Of a DNA stretch of 64,000 bases, positions 1 through 8,666 are shown piece by piece. Position 1 is the first letter of the stretch, and each line of letters begins with the position of its first letter. The stretch comes from JACDAV01 sp964626755 (GTDB taxonomy: Bacteria; Chloroflexota; Limnocylindria; Limnocylindrales; CSP1-4): positions 25,680-89,679 of the forward strand of contig CAZVGO010000006.1 of assembly GCA_964626755.1 (NCBI GenBank), in the 5' to 3' direction. The notes under the pieces are model-generated. The model saw only the letters and a program-made list of their open reading frames with translations. It was not told the DNA's origin and searched no databases. The position numbers were made by a program, and so were the translations under genes.

Positions 1-1
1 G

Positions 2-121
2 GCTGTCGGCTCGTCTCGCGCGCAACGCGTCCGCGCGCTTCGCCACGCCCTAGCCGAGTACGAAGTGCCGACCTACACTGTGACGCCCGGCCGTGCGCTG
101 GGCGAGGTGCTCATCGGATGA
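2..121 (+). CDS. C-terminal end of a DUF58-family protein (partial)
   Basis: The reading frame is open from the left edge to a TGA that overlaps the ATG of the next gene (ATGA). The 39 visible residues end in a pattern (EYEVPTYTVTPG then RALGEVL) that resembles the C-terminus of DUF58/VWA-like proteins, where a strand is followed by a short basic tail. DUF58 genes are commonly found between a MoxR ATPase and a transglutaminase gene, and a transglutaminase follows here. The identification rests on this short tail plus the neighbour, so it is tentative; the coding status is well supported by frame and coupling. Confidence 0.55.
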   Translation, partial: AVGSSRAQRVRALRHALAEYEVPTYTVTPGRALGEVLIG

Positions 122-2454
122 CCGCGCAGCCGAACGAACTCGCTCCCGGCCCCATTCTGCCGGCCGTGATCCGCCGCCTGCCGTTCGCGCCGGCCGAGGG
201 CTGGCTGACGCTCGCGCTGGTCACGCTCATGGCGCTGACGGTCGCCTGGTCCCTCGACGACGCGGCCTGGGTCCTCAACCGCGGCGAGCTCGGCGACTTC
301 CTCGCCCCGGCGGCGATCATCGCCTCGTTCCTTGCGTTCGTCGGAGCGAAGGTCGGCTGGTCCCGCTGGCTGAGCCACCTCGTCGGAGCCGTGGCCGCGG
401 CCCTGATCCTGCCGATCTTCGTCGGCGCGGCGATCGCCCCGGAGGCTCTGAGCCTCGGGGAGCTCTATCGCTACACCGCCACGTCCGTCACGCGCGCGTG
501 GATCGATCTCGCGGTGCTCAACAAGTCGGTCACGATCCAGACCGGCCACTACCTGCTCGCGATCGGGATCATCGTGTGGTCGGCGGGGCAGTTCGCGGCG
601 TACGCCGTGTTCGGCCATCGGCGGCCGCTCGACGCGGTCATCGTCGTCGGCCTGATCCTGCTCGGGAACATGGCGATGACGGCCAACGAGCAGCTGCCGT
701 ACCTCGTGATCTTCAGCGTCGCGGCGCTGTTCGTGCTCGCGCGGGCCCACGCGTTCGACGAGCAGTCGCTCTGGATCCGCCGCCGGATCGGCGACGCCAC
801 GGCGGTCAGGGCGCTCTATCTGCGAGGCGGCACTGCTTTCATCATCCTTGCGGTCCTCGGGTCACTCGCGCTCACGGCGTCCGCCTCGTCGGCGCCCCTG
901 GCCGGCCAGTGGACGGCGGTCGGCGAGCGGATGGTCGACATCAGCCAGTGGCTCCAGCGGCTCCTGCCGTTCGGCGGCAATCCCCGCGCGGTGGGCTTCG
1001 GTTTCGGGCCCCAGGCAGTCATCACCGGCCAGTGGCAGACCGACCGCTCGCACGCCGTCACGATCCAGGTCCCACCGACCGAGGAGGAGGGCCTCTACTG
1101 GCGCGCCGTCGTGTTCGACCGGTTCGACCTGAACGCCTGGACATGGAGCGGAAGCACGGACATCCCGCGCAGCGCGGGCGATGGCCTGCTCGCAGACATG
1201 GCCGACGATCCTGCGGTGGCCGGCGCCCGGCGCGAGGTGCAGGTTTCCGTCCTGCCGGTCGGCCTGCGCGGCTCGTGGGCGCTCAGCCCGCTCGACCCGT
1301 TGTCGGTCAACCGCGACGCGGACGTTGTCGTGGTGGGCGAGGGCGGATACTACGGCGGCCTCAGGCTCGATACCGGCTCGGCTCCGTACGCGATCGTCGC
1401 GGCCGTGCCGGTGCGTGGCGAAGACGTCCCGGGCGGGCTGAGCGAGAACCGGCTCCGCGCCGCCGGCACCCAGTACCCGGTCGAAGTCTTCCAGCTGTTC
1501 ACGACGGTCCCGGAGGGTGCGATTGGCCCGGAGGCGCGCCTTCTCCTCGAGCGGATCCAGGAGCTCACGCCGAGCAACAACCCGTTCGACCTCGCGAAGA
1601 CGATGGAGCAGTACCTCCGGTCGCCGGCCTTCACGTACAACCCCGACGTCCGGGACCTCGCTGGCTGCCAGGAGATGGGGGCGGTCGAGTGCTTCGCCCG
1701 CTACCGGCAGGGCTACTGCCTCCACTACGCCAGCACGATGGCGATCCTCCTGCGGGAGCTGGAGGTCCCGGCCCGCCTCGCCGAGGGGTTCCTGCCGGGC
1801 ACCCGTGATGCGACCGGCCGCGAGGTCATCCTGTCGGACGCGGCCCACGCCTGGGTCGAGGTGTACTTCCCGGGCTACGGCTGGGTCACGTTCGACCCGA
1901 CCGGCGGCGGGCTCGCCCAGAACGTGCCGCTCCCGTCCGGGGCGCCGATCCCGAGCGCCCTCCCGTCGGTCCCGGGGCTGACCCGTCCCCCGGACGACGA
2001 GGACTTACCGAGCCGCCGCCCGGGGACGCTTCCGCCCTCGGTCAATCAACCGTCCGGCGGAAACGATGCGGGACTCTTCATCGCGATCGCTCTCGTCCTC
2101 CTCGTCGCGATCGGCGGCCTCGCGTTCATCGCCTGGCAGCGCGGTCCGCGCGGAGACCTGACGCCCGACGGCGTCTGGCGGAGCATCGGCCGCACCGCGG
2201 CGCGGTTCGGGTTCGGGCCGCGACCAACCCAGACGGTCTACGAGTACGCCGGGACCCTGGGCGACGTCCTGCCGGATTCGCGGCCCCAGCTCCAGGCCGT
2301 GGCCCGGGCGAAGGTCGAGGTCGCGTACGGCCGGCGGACGCTCGGGGCCGACGGCATCCGCGCGTTGCGCGACGCGCAGCGCCGCCTGAGGCTCGGCCTT
2401 CTGCGGCTCGCCCTGCGCCGGAAGGAACGCCGCGCCCGCCGCCGGGGCGGCTGA
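118..2454 (+). CDS. Membrane-anchored transglutaminase-like protein (TgpA type)
   Basis: A 778-residue protein. The first 260 or so residues hold several hydrophobic segments. An extracytoplasmic region follows, then a transglutaminase-core domain at about residues 480-600, a Pro-rich stretch, one more transmembrane helix near 652-672 and a cytoplasmic tail. The papain-like triad is visible: Cys534 in QGYCLHYAS, His577 in AAHAWVEV and Asp593 in TFDPTGG. This is the TgpA/DUF3488 arrangement, which usually travels with DUF58 and MoxR genes; the upstream partial gene overlaps by 4 nt. The family is thought to act in periplasmic or cell-surface proteolysis or crosslinking; the substrate is unknown. 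The start ATG is fixed by the ATGA overlap. Confidence 0.88.
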   Translation: MTAQPNELAPGPILPAVIRRLPFAPAEGWLTLALVTLMALTVAWSLDDAAWVLNRGELGDFLAPAAIIASFLAFVGAKVGWSRWLSHLVGAVAAALILPIFVGAAIAPEALSLGELYRYTATSVTRAWIDLAVLNKSVTIQTGHYLLAIGIIVWSAGQFAAYAVFGHRRPLDAVIVVGLILLGNMAMTANEQLPYLVIFSVAALFVLARAHAFDEQSLWIRRRIGDATAVRALYLRGGTAFIILAVLGSLALTASASSAPLAGQWTAVGERMVDISQWLQRLLPFGGNPRAVGFGFGPQAVITGQWQTDRSHAVTIQVPPTEEEGLYWRAVVFDRFDLNAWTWSGSTDIPRSAGDGLLADMADDPAVAGARREVQVSVLPVGLRGSWALSPLDPLSVNRDADVVVVGEGGYYGGLRLDTGSAPYAIVAAVPVRGEDVPGGLSENRLRAAGTQYPVEVFQLFTTVPEGAIGPEARLLLERIQELTPSNNPFDLAKTMEQYLRSPAFTYNPDVRDLAGCQEMGAVECFARYRQGYCLHYASTMAILLRELEVPARLAEGFLPGTRDATGREVILSDAAHAWVEVYFPGYGWVTFDPTGGGLAQNVPLPSGAPIPSALPSVPGLTRPPDDEDLPSRRPGTLPPSVNQPSGGNDAGLFIAIALVLLVAIGGLAFIAWQRGPRGDLTPDGVWRSIGRTAARFGFGPRPTQTVYEYAGTLGDVLPDSRPQLQAVARAKVEVAYGRRTLGADGIRALRDAQRRLRLGLLRLALRRKERRARRRGG

Positions 2455-2486
2455 CAGCGCGCCGAGCGCGCGGGCGCCAGCGGGCG

Positions 2487-3287
2487 CTACAGGGCGCCGG
2501 TTCGCTCGCGCTCCTCGCTGACCGCGATCGACCGTTCCTCGAGGAGCGGCGCAAGGTGCTCGGTGAGGTTGTGGGCCCGGAGGCTCGGCCGGCCTCCTCC
2601 CAGCTCGATCACGCTGATCCCGCACAGCGCAAAGGGCAGCGTCCAGAATCGATCGAGCGGCAGGTCGAGGAGCGTCAGCGCTGCGACCTTGAACACGCCG
2701 TCGTGGGCCACGACGATCGACCACGGCTCTCTCGTCAGCGTGTCCGCGTACCCCGGCACGTCCCGGTCGGGACGTGGCGCGGCCGCCGCGTCGCCGAGCC
2801 GGACGAGCAGGCGTGCGAGCGCAGGTCGGACCCGACGCTCGACCTCGCGGAGCGTTTCGCCACCTGGTGCGCGAGCGTCGAGCGGAGTTCGCCGCCACGC
2901 GGCGAGGATCTCCGGCCAGCGGTCGACGACCTCGGTCGCGAGGAGGCCCTCCCACTCGCCCTGGCCGATCTCGGCGAGACCGTCGTCGGGGCGAAGTGGC
3001 ACGGGCTGCGCGAAGCCATCGGGCCGGGCGGCGGCGGCCGCCACCAGCTCCGCGGTCGAGGCCGCACGAGCGAGGGGGGAGTGGACGATCTCGACCGGTG
3101 GGCCGAGCGGGATCGGCAAAGCCGGCGAGGCATGGGGCCGGGCGAGCCGCCCGGCGGCAAGCTCTGCCTGGCGCCGACCGACAGGTGACAGCGGCACGTT
3201 GCTCCGGCCCTGGAAGCGGCGCTCGACGATCGCCGTCGACTCGCCGTGGCGGAGCAGCACGATCACCCCATCGAGCCCGTCGGGCAC
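2487..3287 (-). CDS. Histidine phosphatase superfamily protein, possible phosphoserine phosphatase
   Basis: A 266-residue protein with the phosphoglycerate-mutase-like signature RHGES at residues 13-17 (the His becomes phosphorylated), a downstream acid Glu region and a second conserved His in VVAHDGVFK. The start is a GTG preceded by GGAG at good spacing. It lies 14 bp downstream of serA in the same direction, after an aminotransferase and serA that overlap by 4 nt. Metal-independent phosphoserine phosphatases of this superfamily are known (for example in Hydrogenobacter), so the third step of serine synthesis is the inferred role. Sequence alone does not separate it from a generic sugar-phosphate phosphatase or cofactor-dependent mutase. 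Confidence 0.75.
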   Translation of the reverse strand: MPDGLDGVIVLLRHGESTAIVERRFQGRSNVPLSPVGRRQAELAAGRLARPHASPALPIPLGPPVEIVHSPLARAASTAELVAAAAARPDGFAQPVPLRPDDGLAEIGQGEWEGLLATEVVDRWPEILAAWRRTPLDARAPGGETLREVERRVRPALARLLVRLGDAAAAPRPDRDVPGYADTLTREPWSIVVAHDGVFKVAALTLLDLPLDRFWTLPFALCGISVIELGGGRPSLRAHNLTEHLAPLLEERSIAVSEERERTGAL

Positions 3288-3301
3288 GACCGGCTCCTTG
3301 C

Positions 3302-4885
3302 TCAGCGCTCACCTCCGAGCCGGATCGTCCACAGGTCGATGACGGCCTCGTGGCGGCGGATCGCGTCGGCCACCGGCGGGGGCACGTCGTCGTCCAGGGC
3401 GAGGATCATGAACGCGTCCTCCCGTGGTCGCGTGCGGGCAAGGTGCATCGCGCTGATGTTCACGTCCGCCTCGCCGAGGATCAGCCCGATCCGGCCGACG
3501 GTGCCGGGCCGGTCGCGATGGCGGGTGATGAGCATGACGTCCGCCGGCGCCATGTCCACCCAGTAGTCGTCGAGCCGGGTGAAGCGCGGCCCACCGTGGC
3601 CGACGGTCCCGGCGACGGTGGTCGTCCGGCCGTCCGATTCGCCGGACAGCGTGAGCAACGCCGAGAACCCGCCGGCATCCGGCGTCTTGCGCTCGACGAC
3701 GGTGATCCCCCGGGCACGGGCGAGGGCGCCGGCGTTGACGAGGTTGACCCGCTCGGTCGTCGTCGTCTCGAGCAGGCCGCGCAGGACGGCCGCAGTGAGC
3801 GGGCCGGCATCGAACTGGGCGAGCTCGCCGGCGAGCTCGAGGGTCAGCGTCCGCACCCCGGTCCGTGAGAACTGGGCATAGAACAGGCCGAGCGTTTCGG
3901 CCAGCGGCAGGTACGGCGCGATCGCCTGGGCGGTCTCCGGTGTGAGGAGCGGTGCGTTGACGGCGTGGCGGGCCGGCCGGCCGGCGAGGACGTCGAGGAC
4001 CTGGTCCGCGATCTCCTCGGCAACGAGCACCTGTGCCTCCTCCGTCGACGCGCCGAGGTGAGGCGTGAGGAGCGTGTTCGGTGCGTCGAGCAGCGGCGTG
4101 GCGGTGGGGGGCTCGTGCTCGAAGACGTCGATCGCGGCGCCCGCCAGGCGCCCGTCGCGGAGCGCCTCAGCGACCGCCGCCTCGTCCACGACCCCACCCC
4201 GGGCGACGTTGAGCAGCAAAGCCCCGGGTTTCATCTTCGCCAACGCCTCGCGGCCGATCAGCCCGCGCGTCGAACGCGTCAGCGGCACGTGGACCGTCAC
4301 GACGTCGCTCCGGGCGAGGAGCCCGTCGAGGTCGGTCAGCTCGACGCCGTGGAGTGCGGCCTGCTCCGGCGTCACGTACGGGTCGACGCCGAGCACGGAC
4401 ATCTCGAGCGCCCGTGCCCGGTCGGCGATCGCCTGGCCGATCTTGCCGAGCCCGACGATCCCGAGGATCCGCCCGCGCAGCTCGCTCCCGGTGAACTCGG
4501 CGCGACGCCACTCGCCGCGCCGGACCGACGCATCGGCCGGAGCGATCTTGCGGGCCAGCCCGAAGAGGAGCGCGAGCGTGTGCTCGGCCGCCGCGATCGT
4601 GTTGCCCGTCGGCGCGTTGACGACGGTCACGCCCGCCCGGGTGGCCGCCTCGAGATCGACGTTGTCGACGCCGACGCCGGCCCGTCCGATCACGAGCAGC
4701 TTGCTGCCCGCAGCGATCAGCTCGGCGTCGACCTGGACCTGGCTGCGGACAACAAGCGCATCGTAGTCGCCGATCGCCGCGCACAGCTCCGGGCGGGACA
4801 GGCCCGGCCGCTCGTCGACGTCGTGGTGCGCCCGGAGGAGCTCGACGCCTTCCCGGGCGAGGGGTTCGGCGACGAGGACTCTCAT
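3302..4885 (-). CDS. serA: D-3-phosphoglycerate dehydrogenase
   Basis: Oxidises 3-phosphoglycerate to 3-phosphohydroxypyruvate with NAD, the first step of serine synthesis. The 527 residues match the long type-1 enzyme: substrate and NAD domains, then an allosteric-substrate-binding domain, then a C-terminal ACT domain beginning near DVMLITRHRDRPG that normally binds serine for feedback control. Visible landmarks are the Rossmann loop GLGKIG at 145-150, the NVARGGVVDE segment with catalytic Arg229, Glu258 in EHEPP and His276 in TPHLGAS. The ATG overlaps the stop codon of the upstream aminotransferase gene (ATGA), so the two are translationally coupled. Confidence 0.95.
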   Translation of the reverse strand: MRVLVAEPLAREGVELLRAHHDVDERPGLSRPELCAAIGDYDALVVRSQVQVDAELIAAGSKLLVIGRAGVGVDNVDLEAATRAGVTVVNAPTGNTIAAAEHTLALLFGLARKIAPADASVRRGEWRRAEFTGSELRGRILGIVGLGKIGQAIADRARALEMSVLGVDPYVTPEQAALHGVELTDLDGLLARSDVVTVHVPLTRSTRGLIGREALAKMKPGALLLNVARGGVVDEAAVAEALRDGRLAGAAIDVFEHEPPTATPLLDAPNTLLTPHLGASTEEAQVLVAEEIADQVLDVLAGRPARHAVNAPLLTPETAQAIAPYLPLAETLGLFYAQFSRTGVRTLTLELAGELAQFDAGPLTAAVLRGLLETTTTERVNLVNAGALARARGITVVERKTPDAGGFSALLTLSGESDGRTTTVAGTVGHGGPRFTRLDDYWVDMAPADVMLITRHRDRPGTVGRIGLILGEADVNISAMHLARTRPREDAFMILALDDDVPPPVADAIRRHEAVIDLWTIRLGGER

Positions 4886-6063
4886 GCCGTCGCGGGGTGC
4901 CGGGCCAGCCCCAGGGCGTCGATCGCCGCTGCCTCCGCCGCACCGACGGCCGCGCCGGGCGTCACCTCCAGGCCCAGCCCAAGGCTGACGGTCTCGATCG
5001 CGGCCACCGCTCCGAGGATCTCCTCCACGGTCACGGCGCCCAGGTGGCCGAGGCGGAGGATCCGACCGCTCAGCTTGCCCTGGCCCCCGGCGAGGATGAC
5101 GCCCTGGCGCTTCAATCCGTCGTTGAACACCCTCCAGTCGACCCCGTCGGGCAGCCAGGCGGCGGTCACGGTCGGCGAGGCGAAGGCCGGATCGGCGAAC
5201 AGCCGGTAGCCGAGCGCCGAGAACCCGGCGCGGGCCGCCGCGGCGCACGCCGCGTGACGGGCGAAGACCGTGTCCGCGCCCTCGGCCGCCATCAGCCGGA
5301 TCCCCTCGTCGACCTGGAAGACGACGGCGATCGCCGGTGTCCACGGCGTCTCACCCTTGGCGTGCGAGTCGCGGTGGAGGCGCAGGTCGAGGTAGTAGCG
5401 CGGCATCGACGCGGTCTCCATCGCCTTCCACGCCCGGGGCGACGCGGCGACCATGGCCAGGCCGGGGGCGGCCATCCACGCCTTCTGCGAGCCGGTGACG
5501 GTCACGTCGATGCCCCAGTCGTCCATCGCGAACGGGACCGCCCCGAGCGCAGAGACGCTATCGACGAGGATCAACGCCTCGGGGGCGGTCTCACGGATCA
5601 CGGCGGCGAGCTCCGGGATCGGGTTCATCACCCCGGTCGACGTCTCGTTGTGGGTGAGCAGGACGGCCCGATAGCCCTCGTTGGCCGCCAGGTGCTCGCG
5701 GAGAGCGGCCGGGTCGGCGGCGTGACCCCAGTCGACCTCGAGCCGGGTGACCTGCGCCCCGTAGACCGATGCGATCTTCGCGAACCGGTCGCCGAACGCC
5801 CCGATCGTCACCGCGAGCACGCGGTCGCCTGGGGAGAGCGTGTTCACGACCGCCGCCTCGAGGCCGCCGGTGCCGGCGCACGACAGCATCGCGATGTCGC
5901 TCGAGGTACCGAAGAACGGCTTCATCCCGTCGAGGATGCGGGCGAGCATCGCCGCGAACTCGGGGCCGCGGTGGTTGATCATCTGGCGCCCGCCGACCTC
6001 GCGGACCGAGGGCGGCAGCGCGGTCGGGCCGGGGATGCGGAGGTTGGGCTCGAAGCGGTCCAC
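4882..6063 (-). CDS. Class V aminotransferase (phosphoserine or alanine-glyoxylate type)
   Basis: A PLP-dependent class V enzyme of 393 residues. The PLP lysine is Lys194 in GSQKAWMAAPG and Asp168 in LVDSVSALG holds the pyridine nitrogen. The fold type groups it with alanine-glyoxylate/serine-glyoxylate aminotransferases and the archaeal-type SerC used by many bacteria. As the first gene of an operon with serA, the likely role is 3-phosphohydroxypyruvate to phosphoserine. The start chosen is the GTG at 6063, preceded by AGGAG six bases upstream; upstream in-frame extension is possible but lacks family similarity and crosses the divergent promoter region. Confidence 0.85.
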   Translation of the reverse strand: MDRFEPNLRIPGPTALPPSVREVGGRQMINHRGPEFAAMLARILDGMKPFFGTSSDIAMLSCAGTGGLEAAVVNTLSPGDRVLAVTIGAFGDRFAKIASVYGAQVTRLEVDWGHAADPAALREHLAANEGYRAVLLTHNETSTGVMNPIPELAAVIRETAPEALILVDSVSALGAVPFAMDDWGIDVTVTGSQKAWMAAPGLAMVAASPRAWKAMETASMPRYYLDLRLHRDSHAKGETPWTPAIAVVFQVDEGIRLMAAEGADTVFARHAACAAAARAGFSALGYRLFADPAFASPTVTAAWLPDGVDWRVFNDGLKRQGVILAGGQGKLSGRILRLGHLGAVTVEEILGAVAAIETVSLGLGLEVTPGAAVGAAEAAAIDALGLARHPATA

Positions 6064-6246
6064 GACGGTCTCCTGGCGGCGGCTGGCGGGCGAGCGCTTC
6101 GATGGTCGCATGACCCGACCGTTCGTGCCAGCCGTTCGGGATTTGCGGAATCCGGCCGGCAGCCCGAACATCGGTGCCTGCCGGCAACGTCGCACGGCGG
6201 GCGAACCGATCGTCGTCTCCACGCGTTCCATCCCCGGAGGATCCAC

Positions 6247-7227
6247 TTGCGCCCCGACTCGCCCGACCGCCGCCCATCCGTGCGCGCGGGTTCCGCCTGG
6301 GACCCGCGGCCGCGCCGCCGCCGGCGCCGCGCGCCCTGGCGGATCCTGCTCGTCGCCGGGCTCCTCGGGATCGCGCTCGGTGTCGGGGCCGTGTGGACGA
6401 ACGCGTTCGGTGCGGGCGACCGGTTCGAGGGCCTCATGGCCCGGATCGACCTGATCATCGATCCGCCGCCCGACCGTTCGATCGCGCCGACGGTCGACGT
6501 CACTCCCCGTCCGGTGGCCACGCCCAGCCCCACCGCCTCGAGAACGCCGGTCCCGCCCGGCGCGAACCCGGAGCCCACGCCGACGCCTACGCCGGCCCCG
6601 GTCCGCGGCCCGGTCGACGTGAAGATCGACACGGATCCCGACGCGGTATTCGCCTCCCAGATCACGACGGACTGGTGCGCCCCCGCCGGCATGCAGATGG
6701 TCCTCACAATCCTCGGGCATGGGGATCCATCCGAAGCGTTCCAGCGCAGGCTTGCCGGCCGGGTCAAGGAGTGGGAGAGCCGGCAGGACAGCCTGAACGG
6801 CAGCTGGGGACCCAATGCGATGGTCGAGGCGCTCGCGGCCCACGGCGCCCGGGGCTACCAGCTCCAGGGCTACAAGACGCGCGCCGCCGCTCTCCGCGGG
6901 GCCGCGACGGCCCTGAGCGAGACGGGCTCGCCGGTCATCCTGATCGCGTGGCGCGGCGCCCACACCTGGGTGATGACCGGCTACCGGGCGGACGCAGATC
7001 CGCTGTTCTTCCCGGACGCCACGGTCAGCGGGACGTACATCCTCGACCCGTGGTATCCGCGGGTCTCGACGATCTGGGGTCGGTCGGACGGCCCGGGGGT
7101 CTTCCAGGACGCGAGCGAGATGGTCCGCAACTACCTGCCGTGGAAGCGGCCGGAGGGCAAGTACCCGGATCGCGACGGGAAGTTCCTCATCCTCGCCCCG
7201 ACGATCCCGCGCGAGGCCGGCGCCTAA
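6247..7227 (+). CDS. Membrane-anchored C39-like papain-fold peptidase
   Basis: A 326-residue protein starting with TTG, preceded by GGAGG six bases upstream. A basic N-terminus (run of Arg) leads into one transmembrane helix (WRILLVAGLLGIALG), followed by a Pro/Thr-rich linker with PTPTPTPAP and then a globular domain. A cysteine-protease triad is recognisable: Cys in TTDWCAPAGMQM, His in GAHTWVMTGY and Asp in YILDPWYP, as in peptidase C39-like domains. Probably faces outside the membrane. Its 3' end overlaps that of murJ tail to tail. Substrate not predictable. Confidence 0.75.
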   Translation: MRPDSPDRRPSVRAGSAWDPRPRRRRRRAPWRILLVAGLLGIALGVGAVWTNAFGAGDRFEGLMARIDLIIDPPPDRSIAPTVDVTPRPVATPSPTASRTPVPPGANPEPTPTPTPAPVRGPVDVKIDTDPDAVFASQITTDWCAPAGMQMVLTILGHGDPSEAFQRRLAGRVKEWESRQDSLNGSWGPNAMVEALAAHGARGYQLQGYKTRAAALRGAATALSETGSPVILIAWRGAHTWVMTGYRADADPLFFPDATVSGTYILDPWYPRVSTIWGRSDGPGVFQDASEMVRNYLPWKRPEGKYPDRDGKFLILAPTIPREAGA

Positions 7228-8666
7228 CCCGGTTTGCCCAGCAGCTCCTCGCGCGCTTCGCCCGGCCGGATCCCGCGAATTCGCGGGATGAGCGCGATCC
7301 CCAGCAGGCCGGCCTTCGCCATCATCCCGATCGCGAACCCGAGCGGGACGGCGACGATCCCCAGCGACGGCGCGAGCGCGAACGCCGCGGCGATCGTCAC
7401 CCCGAACGCGGCCAGCGACGCGAGCACCTGGAGCACCGTGTTGCGGGTCGCGAAGATCGCGCGGCTCAGCAGGTGGGTGATGCTCTCGAACGGAATCGCG
7501 AGGCACATCACGACGAGCACGAGCTGGGTCCGGCGCACGTCTTCGTCGCCGAACGCGTCGCTCCGGAAGAAGAAGTCGATGACGAAGCCGCTGAGGATCG
7601 CGAGTGCCCCGGCCGCGAGCGTCGTCAGGACCGCGATCGCCGCGACGTTGCGCAGGACGACCCGGGAGAAGGCTCGGCGATCGCCGGCCGCGGCAAGCGT
7701 CGACATCGTCGGGAAGACTGCGAGCGCGAACGAGACGGCGATGACGCTGACCGGCACGCTCTGGAAGTTTCGGGCGAAGCTCAGCGAGCTGAGGCCGCCG
7801 ACCACGAGGGTCGTCGCGAGCGCTCCCAGCAGCGTGAACGACAGCGGATCGATCGGGTGGCTCGCCATGCGGGGGATCACGAGGACGACGAACTCCCGGA
7901 ACGCCCGCGTGCGCAGCCCGAGCGCCGGCCGGAACCGGATCCGGCTGCCGCGCAGGCCGACGATGCGGATCCCGAGGTGGGCGAGCGCGCCGAGGATCGC
8001 GCCGACCGCCGGCCCAAAGATCCCGAGCGTCGGTGCCAGCAGGATCGTGCCGACGACGATCCCGCCGTTGTAGAGGACCGGCGCCAGCGCGTAGCCGAGG
8101 AACCGTCGCTCGGCGACGAGGATCTCGCCGAGCACGTCCGAGACGGCAAAGAGGACCGGCGTCACGAGCATCAGCCGGAACAGGTCGACGTACAGCGCCC
8201 GCTGCTCGGCGCTGAAGCCGGGCCCGACGAAGTCGACGGTCAGCGGGGCGATGACGAAGAGGATCGGCGTGGCGACCCCGATGATCAGGACCGCGAGCGT
8301 CAGGACGGTGCTCGCAAAGTCGTTCGCGGCCCGCTCCTGCTCTCCCCGGAGGGCGAGGAAGATCGGGACGAACGGCGCCGACAGGCCGCTGGCAACGAGC
8401 ACGCCGAGCGCGATCTCCGGGATCGCGAACGCCGCGTTGTAGGCGTCGAGCTCCGCGCCGGCGCCGAACGTCCGCGCCTGGACGATGTCCCGAACGAGGC
8501 CCAGGCCGTAGCTGCCGAACGTGACGACCGCGAGGAGGATCGCGCCCTGCGGAAAGAACCGGGCGACGAAGACGCGCAGGGGAGGCGGCAGGAGGCGGGT
8601 CCACGGCTCGGGGGCGTCGGGGGGCGTGGCGGCCCCGCCGTCGAGGGGTGGCGTCCGATCGCTAAT
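7224..8666 (-). CDS. murJ: Lipid II flippase MurJ (start codon non-canonical or unresolved)
   Basis: Many-helix integral membrane protein of the MurJ/MviN branch of the MOP flippases, which moves lipid II across the membrane for peptidoglycan assembly. The N-terminal family signature is intact: GLVRDIVQARTFGAG, then AELDAYNAAFAIPE, then LVASGLSAPFVPIF. The oddity is the start: between the end of rarA and the conserved first helix there is no ATG, GTG or TTG in this frame; the first one is a GTG at 8402, which lies inside the conserved region. I placed the start at an ATT (8666) overlapping the rarA stop codon; CTG codons at 8591 and 8579 are alternatives. From ATT the protein is 480 residues, about normal for the family. 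Confidence 0.85.
   Translation of the reverse strand: MSDRTPPLDGGAATPPDAPEPWTRLLPPPLRVFVARFFPQGAILLAVVTFGSYGLGLVRDIVQARTFGAGAELDAYNAAFAIPEIALGVLVASGLSAPFVPIFLALRGEQERAANDFASTVLTLAVLIIGVATPILFVIAPLTVDFVGPGFSAEQRALYVDLFRLMLVTPVLFAVSDVLGEILVAERRFLGYALAPVLYNGGIVVGTILLAPTLGIFGPAVGAILGALAHLGIRIVGLRGSRIRFRPALGLRTRAFREFVVLVIPRMASHPIDPLSFTLLGALATTLVVGGLSSLSFARNFQSVPVSVIAVSFALAVFPTMSTLAAAGDRRAFSRVVLRNVAAIAVLTTLAAGALAILSGFVIDFFFRSDAFGDEDVRRTQLVLVVMCLAIPFESITHLLSRAIFATRNTVLQVLASLAAFGVTIAAAFALAPSLGIVAVPLGFAIGMMAKAGLLGIALIPRIRGIRPGEAREELLGKPG

Noticed and set aside
93..1808. Long Arg/Pro-rich open frame of 571 codons on the plus strand
   Set aside because: It is an out-of-frame shadow of the transglutaminase gene; composition is typical of GC-rich alternate frames and the true frame shows the catalytic triad.
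4897..7227. 776-codon plus-strand frame
   Set aside because: Only the last 326 codons (from TTG at 6247) look like a protein; the rest is antisense to the aminotransferase gene.
4882..8604. Apparent 1240-residue fusion of an upstream region to the aminotransferase
   Set aside because: The upstream part is the wrong frame of murJ and of the C39-like gene's antisense strand; a GTG with a good ribosome-binding site at 6063 starts the real protein.
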